From DATLFI01 sp035524895 (lineage in GTDB: Bacteria; Acidobacteriota; Thermoanaerobaculia; Multivoradales; Multivoraceae), in assembly GCA_035524895.1 (NCBI GenBank), contig DATLFI010000317.1, positions 1-11,525 on the forward strand: 11,525 bases of DNA, read 5' to 3'. The first letter of the stretch is position 1, and each line of letters starts with the position of its first letter. Both the position numbers and the translations under genes were made by a program. The notes beneath the pieces were generated by a model. That model searched no databases. It saw only the letters and a program-made list of their open reading frames with translations, and had not been told where the DNA came from. This document shows, one piece after another, positions 1 to 6,251 of this stretch.

Positions 1-2
1 AG

Positions 3-68
3 GCCGGGCTGCTGACGCGCAGCGAGCCCTACACCACAGAGACCGCGGCACCTGCCGCGGCGGACTGA
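3..68 (+). CDS. Possible C-terminal end of an unknown gene (partial, cut by window start)
   Basis: A reading frame open from the left edge ends at a TGA at 66-68 and would encode 21 residues ending TTETAAPAAAD. The mixed charged start followed by an Ala/Pro-rich tail resembles the disordered end of a bacterial protein, but the piece is too short to assign. The last codons lie in a GC-rich inverted repeat (43-60). Other frames across this stretch also stay open for a while, so this could be non-coding. No function is proposed. Confidence 0.25.
   Translation, partial: AGLLTRSEPYTTETAAPAAAD
43..60. repeat. Perfect GC-rich inverted repeat
   Basis: CCGCGGCA at 43-50 and TGCCGCGG at 53-60 are exact reverse complements, separated by CC. 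In RNA this would fold as about 7 bp with a 4-nt loop. It lies just before the TGA of the possible partial CDS. No T-run follows, so a classical intrinsic terminator is not supported. Confidence 0.4.
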
Positions 69-147
69 AAACGGGCCAGGTCTAGACCAAGGTCGGGGTG
101 AGATCGTGGATCCTGAGGCATCCTACGAGGCCGTTCTCGAGAGCCCA

Positions 148-259
148 GGGCTGTGGAAGCTGTCGGGCCGCGGAAAGTCGGCTCCTCCCGGCCCCCGCCC
201 GCCGGCTTCCCGCAGCCCTTGGAAATCCGCTGCGCGGATTCCCACAGCTCCCACAGCCC
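148..259. repeat. Long imperfect inverted repeat / multi-stem structure between genes
   Basis: The outer arms GGGCTGTGGAAGCTGT (148-163) and ACAGCTCCCACAGCCC (244-259) are reverse complements with one mismatch in 16. Nested inside is a second hairpin, AATCCGC (224-230) and GCGGATT (234-240), with a 3-nt loop. A third copy of the arm motif, CTTCCCGCAGCCC at 205-217, could compete with the right arm. Neither strand gives a convincing protein here. The layout resembles REP/BIME-type intergenic palindromes or a small structured RNA; which of these cannot be told from one copy. Confidence 0.45.
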
Positions 260-301
260 CGGCGGCGAGACACACAAATCAACCACGGAGGGGGGGGATT
301 T

Positions 302-772
302 TTAGCTGCGAAGGGGGAGGGAAATTTGGGTGCGAGTTGACACCATGCCCGGCAGCACCAGGTTCCGCCCCGCCTTGGCATCGCTCTCGATGCGCGACGC
401 CACCGCGAGAGCGCCCCCCTCGCCAAAGAGCTGCTTCGCGCGCTCGGTCGCTGGAAGCAAGCGCACGACGCCCTTCTTGGTCTCGATCACCCGTCCGTCC
501 CACTTCGGCAGGTCGATGCCGAGCGGCTGCGCGAAGCGGCGCACGACGTCGTAGACCAACGTGTAGCCCTTCCCTGCCTTGGCGCCCGTTTCCTGCTCTT
601 CGTCGTCCTCCGCTCCCGACTCTTCCTCGTCCCCTTCCTGTAGATCGATGTCGCTATCACTGGTCGCCGTGCCCGCGGCCCTGGAGCCGAACAGGATCAC
701 GCGGCTCGGCCGCGACACTTGCCGTATCCGGCTCACGATTTCCCGCTCCAGTCGCTCGTCGAGTGCGTTCAT
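302..772 (-). CDS. Chimeric ORF: N-terminal nucleotidyltransferase piece fused to C-terminal piece of a DUF1156-type DNA methylase
   Basis: The 156-residue ORF splits into two unrelated parts. Residues 1-44 match the start of MNT/MNTA-type nucleotidyltransferases: an N-terminal helix, ILFGSRAAG at 26-34 and SDSDIDL at 38-44, which is the GS...DxD signature. The usual rest of that fold, with the third catalytic Asp, is absent. From about residue 45 the protein turns into an acidic linker (EGDEEESGAEDDEE) and then a segment around 70-118 with the motifs YTLVYDVVRRFAQPLGIDL and GVVRLLPATERAKQLFGE. I recognise this from the C-terminal region of large DUF1156 methylases that NCBI labels anti-phage-associated. 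The last roughly 15 residues match neither. The simplest reading is an in-frame deletion joining two genes of a lost defence locus, leaving an open but probably inactive product. Family calls are from memory of motifs, not a search. Confidence 0.6.
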   Translation of the reverse strand: MNALDERLEREIVSRIRQVSRPSRVILFGSRAAGTATSDSDIDLQEGDEEESGAEDDEEQETGAKAGKGYTLVYDVVRRFAQPLGIDLPKWDGRVIETKKGVVRLLPATERAKQLFGEGGALAVASRIESDAKAGRNLVLPGMVSTRTQISLPLRS

Positions 773-825
773 CTCGGCTGCCGTCCGTGCTGCCAGTCTA
801 GGCCGTGAAACAAAGAGAGCGTAGC

Positions 826-861
826 CGGATGCGGGCGGCCCCTATCAGCGCTACGCATCCG
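826..861. repeat. 8-bp inverted repeat with 20-nt spacer
   Basis: CGGATGCG (826-833) and CGCATCCG (854-861) are exact reverse complements. They lie between the start of the minus-strand chimeric ORF and the VapC remnant, ending just before the GTG at 863. This could be a regulatory hairpin or a scar; an 8-bp match in high-GC DNA may also be chance. Confidence 0.25.
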
Positions 862-862
862 A

Positions 863-1294
863 GTGCCCGTGCTCCTCGAGCTGAGAGGGAGATTCAGGAG
901 CCGAGAGCCACGCGGCGCGCGGCGATTCCGTCCTCGCAAGCGTATCCGCCAACCACCGCGGGTGCTCGGGCAACCGCGCACGGCGATGCGGCGAGTCTCG
1001 GCGTATCGGTGTCACTTCGATCGTATGGGGCAGGAGCTCGATGCCGTCGTCGGCGACCTCGGTGCGCAGGATCTCCTCGAGGCGCTCCAGGTCGCCGGCC
1101 TGATGGCGCGCGCTGGCAAGCACCGCGGGGCGAAGCCGGTCGACCTCGTCATCGCCGCGGCGGCGGAGGCCGCAGGCCTGGCGGTGCTGCACTACGACGA
1201 CGACTACGACCGGATCGCTCGCGTGACAGACCAAGCTACCGAGTGGGTCGCGCCGGCAGGGTCCCTCGATCGGCCGACCCGAACCGCCCGGTGA
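863..1294 (+). pseudogene. VapC-type PIN toxin remnant (N-terminal half lost or scrambled)
   Basis: The frame is open for 143 residues from a GTG, but only the C-terminal half looks like a protein family. Residues about 82-136 carry the VapC pattern: ARAGKHRGAKPVDLVIAAAA, then GLAVLHYDDDYDRIARVT, then TEWVAPAGSL. These contain the late PIN acidic positions (D94 and the D112-D114 cluster). The expected first 40 or so residues, with the LDTS-type first catalytic Asp, are missing. Residues 8-45 are Arg-rich and unlike any PIN domain. A short PVLLEL at 2-7 resembles the mid-region strand of VapC, which would fit internal rearrangement or frameshifts. No antitoxin gene is visible directly upstream. 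I call it a pseudogene; an unusual truncated PIN protein is the alternative. Confidence 0.6.
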
Positions 1295-1363
1295 CCCACA
1301 CCGGCGCCAGGGCGGCAACGCTTCGCAACAGCTCACAGCACCCGAAAACCCTCTCGAGGCGAT

Positions 1364-1386
1364 CATGTAGTACAATGTACTACATG
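1364..1386 (+). promoter_or_regulatory. Perfect palindromic operator covering the start of the RHH antitoxin
   Basis: CATGTAGTAC (1364-1373) and GTACTACATG (1377-1386) form an exact 10-bp inverted repeat with a 3-nt spacer. It includes the antitoxin ATG at 1384 and the -10-like TACAAT. RHH antitoxins (CopG/ParD/VapB) usually repress their own promoter by binding inverted repeats as paired dimers, so this is a strong candidate for the autoregulatory operator. The palindrome is seen directly; the binding protein is inferred. Confidence 0.75.
1371..1376 (+). promoter_or_regulatory. Candidate -10 box of the RHH/PIN operon
   Basis: TACAAT matches the TATAAT consensus at 5 of 6 positions and lies inside the operator. 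Transcription would start near 1383, one base before the ATG at 1384, so the transcript may be leaderless. No clear -35 and no good Shine-Dalgarno sequence is seen upstream, which fits a leaderless start. Confidence 0.45.
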
Positions 1387-1605
1387 AAGACCGGTGCCGT
1401 GACCATCCGCCTCGATCCGAGCCTCGAAGAGATGCTCGACCGCGTGTGCCGTGACACCGGCCGCTCGCGTAGCGAGGTGATCCGCGACGCGTTACGTCGT
1501 CAGTTGACGCTCGAGCTCCTGGAGGAGGCGCGGCGGCAGCTCATTCCGTTTGCCGAGGCACGAGGCATCTACACCGACGAGGATGTCTTCAAGCTCGTCT
1601 CGTGA
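1384..1605 (+). CDS. Ribbon-helix-helix (CopG/ParD-type) antitoxin
   Basis: The 73-residue product has a classical RHH fold at its N-terminus: a basic beta strand (AVTIRLDPSLEEML, residues 5-18), a helix, the turn DTGRSRSE (24-31) and a second helix EVIRDALRRQL (31-41). The tail (42-73), with LLEEARRQLIPFAEARGIYTDE, would bind the toxin. It should form dimers that bind operator DNA and neutralise the PIN protein encoded next. An in-frame ATG at 1375 would add MYY; I prefer 1384 because the -10-like TACAAT puts transcription start at about 1383. The stop TGA overlaps the toxin GTG (GTGA at 1602-1605), so translation is coupled. Regulation is probably by self-binding to the palindrome at 1364-1386. 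The family is certain at the RHH level; the subfamily is less so. Confidence 0.85.
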   Translation: MKTGAVTIRLDPSLEEMLDRVCRDTGRSRSEVIRDALRRQLTLELLEEARRQLIPFAEARGIYTDEDVFKLVS

Positions 1606-2024
1606 CGCGCGTCTGTTTGGACTCCAACGTCCTCGTCGCGGCCTTCGTCGCTCGAGGCCTCTGCGCCGATGTCCTGCGGCTCGTGCTCGCCGAGCACGTG
1701 CTGATCGTTCCCGAGGTCGTCGCTGAGGAAGTCCGCCGAGTCCTCGCCGAGAAGCTGAGGGCGAGCCGCGAAGCGATCTCGGCCGTCGATGCCGTCCTCG
1801 ATCGCTGCGGCATCGTTCCTCGGGCCGATGAACTGTCCCCGATCAAGCTCCGAGATCCGGACGACGAGCTTGTCCTAGCCGGTGCGATCGCGGGCGGCGC
1901 GGCAATCCTCGTGACCGGCGACGAGGACCTGCTGGTGGTCGCGGAGGAGTCCCCGATCCGCATCCTCTCGCCCAAGGCGTTCCTGGCGCTCGCTCGAGGC
2001 GGCGGTGCGGTGCCAGGGCGGTGA
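1602..2024 (+). CDS. PIN-domain toxin (COG1569/TIGR00305-like ribonuclease)
   Basis: The 140-residue protein shows the PIN nuclease layout. VCLDSNVLVAAF places the first catalytic Asp at residue 7. EVVAEEVRRVLAEKL (38-52) supplies the conserved Glu. LRDPDDELVLAGAI (83-96) has the central Asp cluster, and LVTGDEDLL (103-111) has the last acidic group with TGD at 105-107. All the metal-binding acidic residues expected for this branch are present, so the protein looks active. It would cleave RNA unless bound by the RHH protein. The GTG start overlaps the antitoxin stop by 4 nt, typical of two-gene toxin-antitoxin operons. It belongs to the longer PIN branch and is not closely related to the VapC remnant upstream. 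The RNA target cannot be read from sequence. Confidence 0.88.
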   Translation: MTRVCLDSNVLVAAFVARGLCADVLRLVLAEHVLIVPEVVAEEVRRVLAEKLRASREAISAVDAVLDRCGIVPRADELSPIKLRDPDDELVLAGAIAGGAAILVTGDEDLLVVAEESPIRILSPKAFLALARGGGAVPGR

Positions 2025-2067
2025 GTCTGTCTAGCGCGCTGCAACTTCGGAGTCGACGGTTTGCGAG

Positions 2068-2095
2068 CCACGTTGAGTAGTTTTCCTCAATGTGG
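2068..2095. repeat. 10-bp hairpin in the gap after the PIN toxin
   Basis: CCACGTTGAG (2068-2077) and CTCAATGTGG (2086-2095) pair over 10 positions, with one mismatch that would be a G-U pair in RNA, around an 8-nt loop. It lies 43 nt after the toxin stop and could end the toxin-antitoxin transcript. No T-run follows, so it is not a standard intrinsic terminator. The rest of the gap up to 2267 holds no convincing gene. Confidence 0.45.
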
Positions 2096-2211
2096 TGAGT
2101 AACGCCGCCGTCGCCGCTGTGCCCGCCGACGTTGCCGGCGCCGCTCGTCTCGTAGAGCTCGTCACCGAGACCCCGATCGGCGGCGCGCCGGCGCTTCGTC
2201 GCCCCGCCGCC

Positions 2212-2217
2212 TACAAT
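2212..2217 (+). promoter_or_regulatory. Weak candidate -10 box upstream of the mechanosensitive channel gene
   Basis: TACAAT lies in otherwise GC-rich DNA 50 nt before the ATG at 2268 and would give a leader of about 45 nt. No -35 match is seen at the right distance, so support is weak. Confidence 0.22.
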
Positions 2218-2267
2218 GGGACCCGCACCGCGCCTTCGACGGACGAGGCGCGGCGCGCCACCGCGAC

Positions 2268-3647
2268 ATGCACCGCGACCTGCAAGCCAAGCTGGACCGA
2301 CTCCTGACGCCGTTCGGCCTCGCCGAATTCGCGCCCGTCGTGATGGGCCTGCTGGTCCTGCTGGTGGTGATCGTGCTGGCGTGGCTGGTAGCTCGCGGAG
2401 TCCGCTTCCTGGCCGTGCGCGCCTTGAAGGGCGTCGCCAGCCGCACCCGCTCGTCGTGGGACGATGCGCTGGTCGAGCACCGCGTAGTCGAGCGACTGAC
2501 CCAGTTGCTGCCGGCGATCGCAGCGTACCTCGCCGCCGGCCTGGTGTTCGGCGAGGAGGCCGAGGCCGACCTGCAGTCGCTGGTGCAGCGGCTGGCGGTG
2601 GTGTGGGCGATCGTGGTGCTGGCGCGCGCCACCCACGCACTGTTCGACACCATCGGCTCGGTCGCCCGCCAGTCGGCGGCCACGCGCGACAAGCCGATCC
2701 GCGGCTACCTCCAGGTGGCCGCAATCCTGCTCTGGCTCGCCACCGGAGTCGTGGTCGTGGCGACGCTGCTCGATCGCTCGCCCTGGGCGCTGCTCGGTGG
2801 CCTCGGGGCGATGACCGCGATCCTGATGCTGGTGTTCCGCGACTCGATCCTCGGCTTCGTCGCCAGCATCCAGATCGCGAGCTACGACCTGGTGCGGGTC
2901 GGCGAGTGGATCGAGATCCCGAAGTACGGCGCCGACGGCGACGTGGTCGACGTCTCGCTGCACACGGTGCGGGTCCAGAACTGGGACAAGACCATCGTCA
3001 CCGTGCCGACCACCGCGCTGCTCAGCGAGGGCTTCAAGAACTGGCGCGGCATGAGCCTCTCGGGTGGCCGGCGGGTCAAGCGCTCGCTCGCCATCGACAT
3101 GACATCCGTGCGCTTCTTGTCCGAAGACGAGATCGAGCGGCTCTCGGATGTGCAGACGCTGCGGCCCTACCTCGACGGCAAGCGCCACGAGCTCGCCGAG
3201 TGGAACGAGCGGCAGCCCGAGGCCGACGTGCTCGGCCAGCGGCGGCTGACCAACCTCGGCACCTATCGCGCCTACCTCGAGGCCTACCTGCGCGCCCACC
3301 CTGAGATCCACGACCAGATGACCTTCCTGGTGCGCCAACTGGCGCCCAGCGCCGAGGGCCTGCCGCTCGAGGTCTACGTCTTCAGCCGGGAGCAGCGCTG
3401 GGCTCACTACGAAGCGCTGATGGCTGATCTGTTCGATCACTTCGTCGCAGTGGCGCCGCTGTTCGGGCTCCGCCTGTTCCAGCACCCGACCGGCACCGAC
3501 GTGCGCGAGCCAGTCGAGGAGCTGGCGCGCGCGCTGCGGCCTGCGGTGCGCGGCGGCGCGAGCCGCGAGGCTTCCGAGACGCCACCGACGCGCCGGGATC
3601 GCTCCGCGACGAAGCCAGGCTCGGCGTCGATTGGATCGCCGAGCTGA
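2268..3647 (+). CDS. ybdG: MscS-family mechanosensitive channel, YbdG/MscM type
   Basis: The 459-residue inner-membrane protein should open under membrane tension to release solutes on osmotic downshock. Hydrophobic segments lie at about 22-50, 77-95, 105-126, 147-168 and 172-204. The last is the pore helix and MscS core (WALLGGLGAMTAILMLVFRD, then ILGFVASIQIA). The soluble part begins with VGEWIEIPKYGADGDVVDVS (211-230), LHTVRVQNWDKTIVTVPT (231-248) and EGFKNWRGM (254-262). This VQNWDKT...FKNWRGM pattern separates the YbdG branch from MscS proper. E. coli YbdG is about 415 residues; the extra length here is a C-terminal Arg/Ser/Thr/Pro-rich tail (about 425-459) that looks disordered. No strong Shine-Dalgarno precedes 2268, but no other start in this frame is better. 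It appears to be transcribed alone. Confidence 0.9.
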   Translation: MHRDLQAKLDRLLTPFGLAEFAPVVMGLLVLLVVIVLAWLVARGVRFLAVRALKGVASRTRSSWDDALVEHRVVERLTQLLPAIAAYLAAGLVFGEEAEADLQSLVQRLAVVWAIVVLARATHALFDTIGSVARQSAATRDKPIRGYLQVAAILLWLATGVVVVATLLDRSPWALLGGLGAMTAILMLVFRDSILGFVASIQIASYDLVRVGEWIEIPKYGADGDVVDVSLHTVRVQNWDKTIVTVPTTALLSEGFKNWRGMSLSGGRRVKRSLAIDMTSVRFLSEDEIERLSDVQTLRPYLDGKRHELAEWNERQPEADVLGQRRLTNLGTYRAYLEAYLRAHPEIHDQMTFLVRQLAPSAEGLPLEVYVFSREQRWAHYEALMADLFDHFVAVAPLFGLRLFQHPTGTDVREPVEELARALRPAVRGGASREASETPPTRRDRSATKPGSASIGSPS

Positions 3648-3745
3648 ACCGCGATTCCGGGGCAGCGCCTGCTCGCGCGGCGTGAAGAGCGAGGTCGAGA
3701 TCCCCTCAGCGTAAAGGCCTGGACCTCAAGGCTCGAACCGACGAG

Positions 3746-3985
3746 CTAGTGGGGAGAGGGCACGGACTCGCGCGCCATCTCCTCAGGAGAGCCGACCGGA
3801 AGACCGAGCTCGGCGAGCGCCCGGACGGCTTCGAGCCGCTGCTCGCGCGTCGTTTCTCCGTACTCGCGCTCACAAGCTTCGCGAACGAGCGAGCCGAGGC
3901 TGGTCCCGCGCTGGGCGGCAATGCGCGTCAACCGAGCATGGAGCTCGGGTGAGAACAAGATGGTCGTCTTCTTGGTCAGCTCCAT
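3746..3985 (-). CDS. Orphan VapB-like ribbon-helix-helix antitoxin, C-terminus probably truncated
   Basis: The 79-residue product starts with an RHH DNA-binding region: KKTTILFSPELHARL (5-19), then the turn AQRGTSLGSLVREACERE (24-41). A short tail follows with LPVGSPEEMARESVPSP (62-78). VapB relatives I know have a tail of this type and continue with a few residues such as EELLP before a downstream VapC gene. Here the stop comes right after SPH and no PIN-like frame follows on the minus strand down to 3648, so the toxin seems to have been lost. A GTG at 3997 would add MEAA and an upstream region; I prefer the ATG at 3985 because GGAGG lies 5 nt before it. That site sits inside a perfect palindrome (3991-4006). 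It may still act as a repressor of its own gene. Confidence 0.75.
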   Translation of the reverse strand: MELTKKTTILFSPELHARLTRIAAQRGTSLGSLVREACEREYGETTREQRLEAVRALAELGLPVGSPEEMARESVPSPH

Positions 3986-3990
3986 AGCCG

Positions 3991-4006
3991 CCTCCACATG
4001 TGGAGG
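3991..4006 (-). promoter_or_regulatory. Perfect 16-bp palindrome covering the antitoxin ribosome binding site
   Basis: CCTCCACATGTGGAGG is its own reverse complement. Read on the minus strand, its GGAGG half ends 5 nt before the ATG at 3985 and is the Shine-Dalgarno sequence. The CCTCC half could pair with it in the mRNA (a 6-bp stem with a 4-nt loop), hiding the site. The same palindrome is a good operator for an RHH dimer pair. Both uses are inference; the palindrome and spacing are seen directly. Confidence 0.65.
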
Positions 4007-4168
4007 TTACCAGCGACGGCGGGACGGCAACTCGTCCGCGCGGCGGCGGGGACTCGGATCCTGTCGCAGCGCCCCTACCGGGTCGATGCCCGCGGTCTCG
4101 CGCGCGCCGGGAGCTCCGCGAGCGCGCGCGTGCCGCGACACAGGCTTCGCGAGCCGTCCCTCGCGGGC

Positions 4169-5956
4169 CTATGCCCGTAGCACGACCACTGTGCGGTCGT
4201 CCGCGGGGTCGGCGGCGCCGACGAAACGGCTTTCGGTCTCGAGCAACGCACGCGCGAGCGCCTCGGCCGGAGTATCGGCGTGCTCCTCGAGTGTGCGCAG
4301 CAGGCGCTCGGCGCCGAGCTCCTCGCCGACAGCGTTGCGCGCCTCGGTGAGGCCGTCGGTGTGCAGCACCACCACGTCGCCCGGCTGTAGCACGAGCTCG
4401 ATCTCGAAGTACTCCGCCTCTCCCAGCAGGCCCAGCGGCACGCCGCTGAGCTTCAGCTCGCGGGCGCGACCTTCGCGCAGCAGGAGCGGGTAAGGCAGGC
4501 CGGCGTTGGCGAGACGCAGGCGCCGCTGCGAGGGCTCGTAGGCGGCGAAAGTCATGGCCAAGAAGCGTCGCCGCACCCCGAGCCCGCGCAGGCGTTCGTT
4601 CATCTGCTCGAGCACCTCGCTGGGGCACGGGCACGAGTGCGCCGCCAGCTCGCGCAGCAGGCCGACCGCCAGCGAGCCGTACAGCGCGGCCGAGGTGCCC
4701 TTCCCGGCAACGTCGCAGATCGCGATGCCGACCTCGCCGCCGGCATAGCGCAGGAAGTCGTAGAAGTCGCCGCCGAGCTCCCGCGCCGGGGCGATCGCCA
4801 CTCCGATCTGCAGGCCGGGCACCAAAGGCGTCGCGGCCGGCAGCAGCTGTTGCTGCACGCGCCGCGCGGTCTCGAGCTCGCCGTCCTGCTCGCGCCGCCG
4901 CTGCTCTAGCCGTTCCACCAACTCGGCGTTGTGCAGCGCGATGGCGAGGGAGGAGGCAAGAGTGGAGACCAGCAACTCGTGCTGCAGGGTGAAGGCATCG
5001 AAGCGGGTGCTCTCGAAGTCGAGGGCGCCGATCAGCCGGTCCTCGAAGACCAGCGGCGCGACCAGCTCGGAGCGGATGTTCCTGGCCGGGTCGCACACCA
5101 TGTGACGTGGGTCGAGGTGGACGTTGGATACCCGGATCGGCTGGCGCAACGCCGCCGCGGTGCCGGTCAGCCCTTCGCCGAGCGCCAGCGTGCGCCCGCG
5201 AGTGGTGGTCAGCCCGTCGCCGCGCATCGCGAGCCACGGCTCGAGCGCCCGCAGGTCCTCGCGCCACAGGTAGGCCGAGAACACGTCATAGGCGAGGAGC
5301 GGACGCAGGCGCTCGCCGACCCGACGCAGCAAGGCATCGCGGTCGAGGATCGAGGTCAGCTCGCGGCTCAGCTCGTGCAGGATCGACAGCGTCTGTGCCT
5401 GCTCGCGGATGTTCTGGTACAGCCGTCGGCCCTCGACGAAGCTCGCCAGGCAGTCGGCGAGCGGCAGCAGCAGCTCGAGGTGCTGTGGCTCGAACGCCGC
5501 CGGTCGCCGGCTGCCGAGGTCGAGCACGCCGATGACCCGCTCCTTCGAGCGCAGCGGCACCGTGATCTCGGAGCGGGTGCCGGGCACCGCGTCGAGATAG
5601 CGAACGTCGGTCGCGGTGTCGGGGCAGACGTGCGGCTGGCCGCTCTCGGCGACACTGCCGATCAGGCCCTGGCCGAGCCCGAACCGCCAATGCTCGACCA
5701 CTGCCTGGGGGTAGCCGAGCGCGAGCGCGATGCGCAGCTCGCGGCCCTGGTCGTCGACCAGCAGCACCGCGAGGTTGTCGAACGGCAAGACAGGCTGCAG
5801 CAACTCGGCGACGGTGCGCAGCCCCGACGGCACGTCGGGCGCGGAGTGCAGCGCTTGGACTGCGGCGAGCAGGCAGTGGAGCTGCGCGCCCTCCGGCATG
5901 GCTGCGCCGGCTCCGGGGCGCGACAGTTCTACAGTGGGGGCGAAGGGTGGTGTCAC
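4169..5956 (-). CDS. GAF-GAF-PP2C serine/threonine phosphatase (RsbU/SpoIIE-like)
   Basis: The 595-residue protein has no signal peptide or membrane segment and should be cytosolic. Residues about 24-180 form a first GAF sensor domain (FGLGQGLIGSVAESGQP, then EITVPLRSKERVIGVLDL). Residues about 190-345 form a second (LGEGLTGTAAALRQPIRV, then ELVAPLVFEDRLIGALDFES). A short coiled-coil linker (346-372, ERLEQRRREQDGELETARRV) leads to the phosphatase domain at 375-595. Metal-binding motifs are intact: GGDFYD (395-400), DVAGKG (415-420), HTDGLTEA (532-539) and DDRTVVV (586-592). Such proteins typically dephosphorylate an anti-anti-sigma factor (STAS domain) in partner-switching pathways. No STAS or RsbW-like kinase gene is in the window, so the partner is unknown. 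The GTG start at 5956 has GGGAGG about 9 nt upstream; an internal ATG at residue 20 is possible. Confidence 0.9.
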   Translation of the reverse strand: MTPPFAPTVELSRPGAGAAMPEGAQLHCLLAAVQALHSAPDVPSGLRTVAELLQPVLPFDNLAVLLVDDQGRELRIALALGYPQAVVEHWRFGLGQGLIGSVAESGQPHVCPDTATDVRYLDAVPGTRSEITVPLRSKERVIGVLDLGSRRPAAFEPQHLELLLPLADCLASFVEGRRLYQNIREQAQTLSILHELSRELTSILDRDALLRRVGERLRPLLAYDVFSAYLWREDLRALEPWLAMRGDGLTTTRGRTLALGEGLTGTAAALRQPIRVSNVHLDPRHMVCDPARNIRSELVAPLVFEDRLIGALDFESTRFDAFTLQHELLVSTLASSLAIALHNAELVERLEQRRREQDGELETARRVQQQLLPAATPLVPGLQIGVAIAPARELGGDFYDFLRYAGGEVGIAICDVAGKGTSAALYGSLAVGLLRELAAHSCPCPSEVLEQMNERLRGLGVRRRFLAMTFAAYEPSQRRLRLANAGLPYPLLLREGRARELKLSGVPLGLLGEAEYFEIELVLQPGDVVVLHTDGLTEARNAVGEELGAERLLRTLEEHADTPAEALARALLETESRFVGAADPADDRTVVVLRA

Positions 5957-6251
5957 GAGACCTAGCCTCCCGGCACTTCATCCTACGCGGAACGGGATGG
6001 TTGGGTTCGGGCGAGGCGAGCGCGGAGTCGGGTTGAGCGCGCGCGGCGGCGCGCCTAGCCGAGCTCGGAGAGGCGACGCTCCAGGCGGCGCTCGAGCGGT
6101 GGGCTCTCTTGGGTGCCTCCGCGGGAGGGAGCCTGGCTCGTAGTGTATGGTCGCGACAGACCCGACTCGACAACGAGCCGTCGCCGCCAACCGGATCACC
6201 CGGGCGGGCGAAGCCTCGTGTCGATCCTTCCAAAGAAAGAATGGGAAGCTC

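Noticed and set aside
851..1375. 174-codon minus-strand frame opposite the VapC remnant
   Set aside because: It starts within the operator palindrome and shows no family motif; the VapC signature is clearly on the plus strand.
2068..2110. Integron attC-like site (GTTGAGT fits the GTTRRRY core)
   Set aside because: No matching RYYYAAC partner at the expected place and no integrase or cassette layout.
2092..2307. 71-codon plus-strand frame before the channel gene
   Set aside because: It starts in the hairpin at 2068-2095, has no ribosome binding site or recognisable motif, and overlaps the channel start.
1843..2724. 293-codon minus-strand frame over the PIN toxin end and channel gene start
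   Set aside because: Pro/Arg/Ala-rich translation, overlapping two well-supported genes on the other strand.
2216..3485. Long open frames on both strands overlapping the mechanosensitive channel gene (about 360 and 420 codons)
   Set aside because: Their products are Arg/His/Gly-rich low-complexity shadows of a high-GC gene, while the 2268-3647 frame gives a full, recognisable YbdG-type protein.
3700..3745. Possible tRNA T-arm (GGTTCGAGCC on the minus strand)
   Set aside because: No acceptor, D or anticodon arms can be drawn around it.
4095..4140. Alternating GCGCGC tracts between the orphan antitoxin and phosphatase genes
   Set aside because: Simple GC-rich composition with only short pairing and no T-run; no reason to call a terminator or regulatory site.
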